Assembly (NCBI GenBank): GCA_023435805.1
Contig: JAEZMC010000378.1
Coordinates: forward strand, 1 to 9,444
DNA: 9,444 nucleotides
Source of the DNA: Bacillota bacterium
Lineage (GTDB): Bacteria; Bacillota; Clostridia; Acetivibrionales; DTU013
Direction of reading: 5' to 3'
Made by a program: the position numbers and the translations under genes. The first letter of the stretch is position 1; every line of letters begins with the position of its first letter. Below are positions 5,508 through 9,444 of the stretch, one piece after another. Under the pieces are notes generated by a model. The model was given only the letters and a program-made list of their open reading frames with translations. It did no database searches and was not told where the DNA came from.

Positions 5508-8204
5508 ATGGCAGTCATGCAAACAGATTCCGGTTCTCTGCTTGAACAGCTTTCCATCATGCCTGCAGAAAAAAAACACGGCAGGCTGCGAATCTATTTT
5601 GGTTATGCGGCAGGTGTAGGCAAAACCTGCGCCATGCTCAATGACGCCCACGAAGCCTTAAAAAACGGCGTTGATGTCGTTGCCGGTTATATTGAGCCCC
5701 ATGCGCGGCCCGAAACGATGGCTCTTTTAGAAGGGCTTGAAACCCTGCCGCCTTTGGAAATTTCCTATAAAAGTATTGTATTGAAGGAATTTGACCTGGA
5801 CCTGGCTATCCGCAGAAAACCGGAGCTCATTCTGGTCGATGAGCTTGCACATACGAATTCCGAAGGCTGCCGTCACAAAAAAAGATACCAGGATGTGGAG
5901 GAGCTGCTGAGGGCAGGAATCGATGTTTATACCACCATCAATGTACAGCATATCGAAAGCCTGAATGACGTTGTGGCGTCCATTACCGGCATCAGCGTGC
6001 ACGAACGCATCCCGGACAGTGTATTTGACATCGCCGATCAGATCGAGCTTGTGGATATCGAGCCGGAAGATCTGATAGAACGCCTGAATAGAGGGAAGGT
6101 CTACCGTGAAGAACAGGCGCAGCGTGCACTTTCTAATTTTTTCACGAAAGAAAAGCTGATTGCGCTGCGGGAGATCGCTCTGCGCCGGACAGCGGACAAG
6201 GTCAACCGGGTTGCAGCTCAAAACAGTGAGCCGGTAAAGAATAGCAGCCCGTATACCAACGAGCATATTTTAGTCTGCCTGTCGTTGGCGCCCTCAAGTA
6301 CCAAGGTCATCCGCGCGGCAGCGAGAATGGCAGATGCTTTTCACGGCGTATTTACGGCGCTGCTGGTGGAGACGGCGGAAACAAAGGAGCTGGAGGATAA
6401 AAACAGGTCTGCCTTGAGAGAAAACCTCAGACTGGCCGAACAGCTCGGCGCACAGATTGCCACGGTATACGGAGATGATATTCCGGGGCAGATCGCAGAA
6501 TATGCCAAGGCAAGCCGTGTTTCAAAAATTGTGCTGGGGCGCTCCAACCATATAAGAAGGTGGCCTATCAGATCCAATTTTGTAGATAGACTTACCGCGC
6601 TGGCTCCTGCGATTGATATTTATATCATCCCCGATACGCAGCCTTCATCCCGCGGCCAGTTTAGATTTAAAAGACCGTCCAATCTGTCACTGGGTGATAC
6701 GGCCAAATCATTAGCTCTTTTATTCATCTGCACCCTGATTGGATTTCTGTTTAATGAGTTGAATTTTAGCACAGCCAATATCATAACCGTATATATTTTA
6801 GGCGTTCTATTGAATGCTGTAGTCACGCAAGGCAGAATATACAGTGCTGTTTCATCGGTACTAAGTGTTCTTGTTTTCAACTATTTCTTTACCGAGCCCC
6901 GATTTACTTTCCAGGCAACCGATCCAGGCTACCCATTGACGTTTTTGGTCATGCTGGCGGCCTCCCTGATCACCAGCACACTGACCAAGAGGGTTAAGGA
7001 GCAAGCCCGTCAATCGGCACAAAAGGCCTACCGTACGGAGGTGCTTCTGGAAACAAGCCGAAAGCTGCAGCAGGCGGGGGATCAATCGGATATTTTGAAC
7101 GAGACTGCACAACAGCTGGTCAAGCTGCTGGATAGAACAGTCATTTTTTATCCTGTACAAAAGGAAACCCTGTCCGAACCTGTGGTTTTTCCAAAAAATG
7201 AGTCGCAGATTGATCCGCAGGTCTATCTTGGTATGGATGAACGAGCAGTAGCAGAGTGGGTGTATAAGAATAACAAACGTGCGGGCAGCACCACAAACAC
7301 CCTTTCTGCAGCCAAATCCCTTTACCTGGCGGTGCGCGGCGGCAACGAGGTTCTTGCAGTGGTGGGAATTGTCATGGACAAGGAAGCTCCTTTGGAGGCT
7401 TTTGAAAAAAGTCTGACCATTGCCATGCTTGGAGAATGTGCGCTGGCACTTGGAAAAGAACGGTTGAACGAAGCGCAGAAGCAGACTTCCATACAGATCC
7501 AGCAGGAACAGCTGCGCGCCAATCTGCTCCGGGCGATTTCCCATGATCTGCGCACCCCGCTTACCAGCATTTCCGGCAATGCCGGCGTCCTCATGGGAAA
7601 CTCCAAAGTGTTGAGTGAAACGCAGAAAAATGTGCTTTACACCAATATCTATGACGATTCCATGTGGTTGATTAATCTGGTGGAAAACCTCCTTTCCATA
7701 ACACGGCTGGATAATGGCACATTAAATCTGAATATGCAGCCGGAGCTGCTTGAAGAAGTTATCGCAGAGGCGTTGCTTCATATCAACCGGAACAGTGTGG
7801 AGCATACAATCGAGACTGTCATAGATGACGAGCTCCTGATGGCCAAAATGGATTCCAGACTGATTATTCAGGTTCTGATCAACATTGTGGACAATGCCAT
7901 CAAGTATACGCCGGTCGGGTCTCATATTACCATTTCAGCAAAACATGAAAAGGAAACGGTGCTTGTAGAAATTGCAGACGACGGTCCTGGGATGTCTGAC
8001 GAAGCCAAAGCCAGGCTGTTCAGCATGTTCTATACGGCAAACAACATCCGGGGGGATGGACGGCGCGGCCTCGGGCTGGGCCTTTACCTGTGCAAATCCA
8101 TTATTGATGCCCATGGAGGTACAATCTATGTGAAGGATAATGTCCCGCAGGGTACGGTATTTTGCTTTACCTTGCAGGCGGAGGAGGTGAATGTTCATGA
8201 ATAA
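5508..8204 (+). CDS. kdpD: Osmosensitive K+ channel sensor histidine kinase KdpD
   Basis: This 898-aa protein has the normal KdpD length. The ATG at 5508 follows AAGGGG (5493-5498). Residues 24-235 are the KdpD N-terminal domain, with Walker A GYAAGVGKT (32-40) and the conserved ELAHTNSEGCRHKKRYQDVE region (112-131). Residues 252-375 are a universal-stress-protein-like domain, the region where c-di-AMP binds in some Gram-positive KdpD proteins. A DUF4118 module with four closely spaced membrane helices covers about 398-492. A GAF-like region spans about 505-650. The kinase core has phosphoacceptor H679 in ISHDLRTPLTSISGN, the N-box N792/N796, the G1 box DDGPGM (824-829) and the G2 box GLGLGL (854-859). 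All catalytic motifs are intact. It phosphorylates KdpE, encoded immediately downstream with overlapping ends, in response to low K+ or osmotic stress. Confidence 0.98.
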   Translation: MAVMQTDSGSLLEQLSIMPAEKKHGRLRIYFGYAAGVGKTCAMLNDAHEALKNGVDVVAGYIEPHARPETMALLEGLETLPPLEISYKSIVLKEFDLDLAIRRKPELILVDELAHTNSEGCRHKKRYQDVEELLRAGIDVYTTINVQHIESLNDVVASITGISVHERIPDSVFDIADQIELVDIEPEDLIERLNRGKVYREEQAQRALSNFFTKEKLIALREIALRRTADKVNRVAAQNSEPVKNSSPYTNEHILVCLSLAPSSTKVIRAAARMADAFHGVFTALLVETAETKELEDKNRSALRENLRLAEQLGAQIATVYGDDIPGQIAEYAKASRVSKIVLGRSNHIRRWPIRSNFVDRLTALAPAIDIYIIPDTQPSSRGQFRFKRPSNLSLGDTAKSLALLFICTLIGFLFNELNFSTANIITVYILGVLLNAVVTQGRIYSAVSSVLSVLVFNYFFTEPRFTFQATDPGYPLTFLVMLAASLITSTLTKRVKEQARQSAQKAYRTEVLLETSRKLQQAGDQSDILNETAQQLVKLLDRTVIFYPVQKETLSEPVVFPKNESQIDPQVYLGMDERAVAEWVYKNNKRAGSTTNTLSAAKSLYLAVRGGNEVLAVVGIVMDKEAPLEAFEKSLTIAMLGECALALGKERLNEAQKQTSIQIQQEQLRANLLRAISHDLRTPLTSISGNAGVLMGNSKVLSETQKNVLYTNIYDDSMWLINLVENLLSITRLDNGTLNLNMQPELLEEVIAEALLHINRNSVEHTIETVIDDELLMAKMDSRLIIQVLINIVDNAIKYTPVGSHITISAKHEKETVLVEIADDGPGMSDEAKARLFSMFYTANNIRGDGRRGLGLGLYLCKSIIDAHGGTIYVKDNVPQGTVFCFTLQAEEVNVHE

Positions 8205-8925
8205 ACCGTTAATCCTTGTGGTCGAGGATGATAAGGCAATTTGCAAGCTGATTACAACAACTCTGGAAACACAGGGGTACAAGTACCATACCGCCGGTAC
8301 GGGCGAAGGCTCCATTTTAGAGGCTGTTTCCAGCCAGCCGGACATTATGATACTGGACCTGGGACTGCCGGATGTCGATGGTGTGGATATTATCAAAAAG
8401 ATCCGGGCATGGTCCAACATGCCTATCATCGTGGTCAGTGCACGCAGCGAAGACCGTGATAAGATCGATGCGCTGGACGCCGGCGCCGATGACTACCTCA
8501 CAAAGCCGTTCAGTGTGGAGGAATTGCTGGCGAGGCTCAGAGTCAGTCTTCGGAGAGTCCGGTATGACAGTGAAAAGCTGCAAAGAGATGCATCGGTCTT
8601 TATTAATGGAAATTTGAAAATTGATTATGCGGCAGGCTGCACATGGCTGGACAAAGAAGAAATACACCTCACTCCCATCGAGTATAAGCTCCTTTGTCTT
8701 CTCGCCCGGAATGTCGGTAAAGTGCTTACACACAATTTTATACTGCATGAAATATGGGGCAGCTATTCCAGCGATATACCCGCACTGCGTGTTTTTATGG
8801 CAACCATGCGGAAAAAGCTGGAGAAACTGCCTTCGCAGACAAAGTACATTCAGACCCATATCGGCGTCGGCTACAGGATGCTTCGGGTCGGTGATGAAGG
8901 GAATTCCCCCGACAGCAACGCATAG
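8197..8925 (+). CDS. kdpE: KDP operon response regulator KdpE (OmpR/PhoB family)
   Basis: The ATG at 8197 (MNKPLILVVEDD) sits 8 nt after GAGGAGGTG, giving 242 aa; the in-frame ATG at 8191 is too close to that site. The gene overlaps the end of kdpD by 8 bp, implying translational coupling. The receiver domain (about 4-115) has the acidic pair D11/D12, phosphoacceptor D54 in LDLGLPDVDG, S81 and K103 in TKPFS. The winged-helix DNA-binding domain (about 138-232) includes HLTPIEYKLLCLLARNVGKVLTH and ends HIGVGYRM. Phosphorylated KdpE activates kdpFABC transcription; its likely binding sites here are the TCTTNAT repeats upstream of kdpD and of the kdpF unit. A hydrophilic tail of about 12 residues follows the domain. 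Confidence 0.97.
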   Translation: MNKPLILVVEDDKAICKLITTTLETQGYKYHTAGTGEGSILEAVSSQPDIMILDLGLPDVDGVDIIKKIRAWSNMPIIVVSARSEDRDKIDALDAGADDYLTKPFSVEELLARLRVSLRRVRYDSEKLQRDASVFINGNLKIDYAAGCTWLDKEEIHLTPIEYKLLCLLARNVGKVLTHNFILHEIWGSYSSDIPALRVFMATMRKKLEKLPSQTKYIQTHIGVGYRMLRVGDEGNSPDSNA

Positions 8926-8950
8926 AACCCGAGGATAGCTGCTTCACTGC

Positions 8951-8993
8951 AAAAAAACAACCCATGTCGAGTAAAGGCAGGGGTTGTTTTTTT
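8951..8993 (+). terminator. Intrinsic terminator after kdpE
   Basis: AAAAAAACAACCC (8951-8963) pairs perfectly with GGGTTGTTTTTTT (8981-8993) around a 17-nt loop. The 3' arm ends in T7, and the A-run makes it potentially active in both directions. It separates the kdpDE regulator unit from the kdpF structural unit, so each needs its own promoter. Confidence 0.9.
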
Positions 8994-9025
8994 CTGCCGA
9001 ACTTGAGTATGACGCCTGAGGATAA

Positions 9026-9043
9026 TCTTAATATAGTCTTTAT
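9026..9043 (+). promoter_or_regulatory. Candidate KdpE operator upstream of the kdpF unit
   Basis: TCTTAAT-ATAG-TCTTTAT is the same TCTTNAT-N4-TCTTNAT tandem repeat found before kdpD, and the 10-mer TAATCTTAAT (9023-9032) is identical to bases 5414-5423. The repeat begins 60 bp before the -10 at 9086, exactly as upstream of kdpD. Confidence 0.62.
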
Positions 9044-9082
9044 TCGCCGCTGGAAACCCTAACCCCAAATTTATGAAAGGAA

Positions 9083-9091
9083 TGATACATT
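9083..9091 (+). promoter_or_regulatory. Extended -10 promoter of the kdpF unit
   Basis: TGATACATT is an extended -10 with TACATT at 9086-9091. The expected -35 position (9063-9068, CCCCAA) is non-consensus, fitting an activator-dependent promoter. Start of transcription is about 9098, which leaves about 30 nt to the first start codon and no room for a riboswitch. Confidence 0.5.
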
Positions 9092-9128
9092 GTAGCTATC
9101 AGAAATAACCAATAAGGAGGCATGATGT

Positions 9129-9221
9129 ATGGATTTTTTAATGATAGGTACCCTGGCGGCCTGCTTTCTTTTAATCAAGCTGTTTGCTGATTGGTGCGGA
9201 CGCCAGGTTGAAAAATCATAA
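9129..9221 (+). CDS. 30-aa single-span membrane protein leading the kdp structural unit
   Basis: The ATG at 9129 lies 8 nt after the near-perfect ribosome site AAGGAGG (9114-9120). The product starts MDFLMIGTLAACFLLIKLF, one hydrophobic helix, and ends ADWCGRQVEKS, a polar tail with one cysteine. The stop codon is 13 bp before the kdpF start, so the genes are co-transcribed. Very short genes of this type, a helix followed by a W/L-C-x-x-basic tail, are known from my general recollection in front of kdpF in other bacteria, but no function has been assigned. It may be a small accessory or regulatory subunit of the Kdp pump, by analogy with KdpF; this is inference. A competing frame from the ATG at 9125 gives a short product without family character. 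Confidence 0.75.
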   Translation: MDFLMIGTLAACFLLIKLFADWCGRQVEKS

Positions 9222-9234
9222 AGGAGGAGTCTTA

Positions 9235-9312
9235 ATGATATTGCTTGGAATTCTCATTGCGGCTTTGGGAGCATACCTGGTGTATGCGTTGGTCAATCCT
9301 GAAAAATTTTAA
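9235..9312 (+). CDS. kdpF: K+-transporting ATPase subunit KdpF
   Basis: The ATG at 9235 is 6 nt after AAGGAGGAG (9221-9229). The 25-aa product is one hydrophobic helix with the classic KdpF ending: YLVYALVNPEKF matches the family pattern Y-L-x-Y-A-L-x-x-P-E-x-F. KdpF is a lipid-like single-span peptide that stabilises the KdpABC K+ pump in the cytoplasmic membrane. It lies 18 bp before kdpA, as in typical kdpFABC operons. Its size is easily missed by gene finders, but the sequence and position leave little doubt. Confidence 0.95.
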   Translation: MILLGILIAALGAYLVYALVNPEKF

Positions 9313-9330
9313 CAGAAAGGCGGAGAAAAA

Positions 9331-9444
9331 ATGTTGCAGATACTTATTTTTTTAGCAGTCTTTATTGCCGTTATCTTCCCAATGGGTAAATATCTATATC
9401 TTATTGCTATTGGCGGACGCACCTTTGCAGACCCTGTCCTTGAC
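9331..9444 (+). CDS. kdpA: K+-transporting ATPase subunit KdpA, N-terminal 38 residues (cut by the window)
   Basis: The ATG at 9331 follows AAGGCGGAG (9317-9325). The visible part is a first membrane helix (LQILIFLAVFIAVIFPMG) followed by KYLYLIAIGGRTFADPVLD, close to the conserved KdpA N-terminus with its G-K-Y-x-x-x and R-T-F-x-D-P motif. KdpA is the K+-channel-like subunit, related to SKT/Trk transporters, that carries K+ across the membrane while KdpB hydrolyses ATP. The gene continues beyond the right edge; kdpB and kdpC would be expected next but are not in the window. Confidence 0.95.
   Translation, partial: MLQILIFLAVFIAVIFPMGKYLYLIAIGGRTFADPVLD

Noticed and set aside
6861..7544. 227-codon minus-strand open frame inside kdpD
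   Set aside because: It is antisense to intact KdpD catalytic and membrane domains and has no recognisable motifs.
9009..9037. Promoter ATGACG-N17-TATAGT upstream of the kdpF unit
   Set aside because: Its -10 falls inside the tandem repeat proposed as the operator. The extended -10 at 9083-9091 matches the kdpD arrangement better.
8994..9128. c-di-AMP (ydaO-type) riboswitch before the kdp structural genes
   Set aside because: Such switches occur upstream of some K+ transporter genes, but the predicted leader is only about 30 nt and no second terminator/antiterminator or conserved core is visible.

Overview
The window looks like chromosomal DNA of a Clostridia-type Bacillota (Firmicute) of moderate GC content. 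The grounds are strong AGGAGG-type ribosome binding sites before nearly every gene, family content typical of that group (a MutS2-like ATPase, DUF6062, DUF3343, an OGG1-like glycosylase, a TipAS-type MerR regulator, kdp genes with KdpF) and U-tract terminators. Species cannot be named from the sequence. No tRNA, rRNA, insertion sequence, CRISPR array or phage gene is visible.

Layout. Bases 1-945 are the 3' part of a MutS2-like gene without the usual Smr nuclease domain. A two-repeat DUF4397 gene follows (1038-1691) and converges on a minus-strand DUF6062 gene (1706-2485) with duplicated Cys/His motifs. Diverging from that is an OGG1-type 8-oxoguanine glycosylase/lyase (2638-3531), then a small DUF3343 gene (3635-3892). 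The interval 3893-4472 has no credible protein gene. It holds a separate transcription unit with its own promoter, a densely folded RNA of about 280-330 nt and a strong terminator, probably a structured non-coding RNA. It is followed by an autoregulated MerR/TipAS regulator (4473-5231) and a large bidirectional terminator.

The right half is a potassium-responsive kdp locus: the sensor kinase kdpD (5508-8204), the overlapping response regulator kdpE (8197-8925), a terminator, then a second unit with a 30-codon membrane-protein gene, kdpF (25 aa) and the start of kdpA, which runs off the window. KdpD/KdpE would sense K+ limitation or osmotic stress and activate the KdpFABC K+ pump. A tandem repeat TCTTNAT-N4-TCTTNAT lies upstream of both kdpD and the kdpF unit. 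In both places it sits exactly 60 bp before an extended -10 (TGNTANNNT type) that lacks a good -35. This is the best candidate for the KdpE operator and implies autoregulation plus target activation.

The most noteworthy items are the unidentified structured RNA, the matched kdp operators, and the small membrane-protein gene before kdpF, which is easy to miss.
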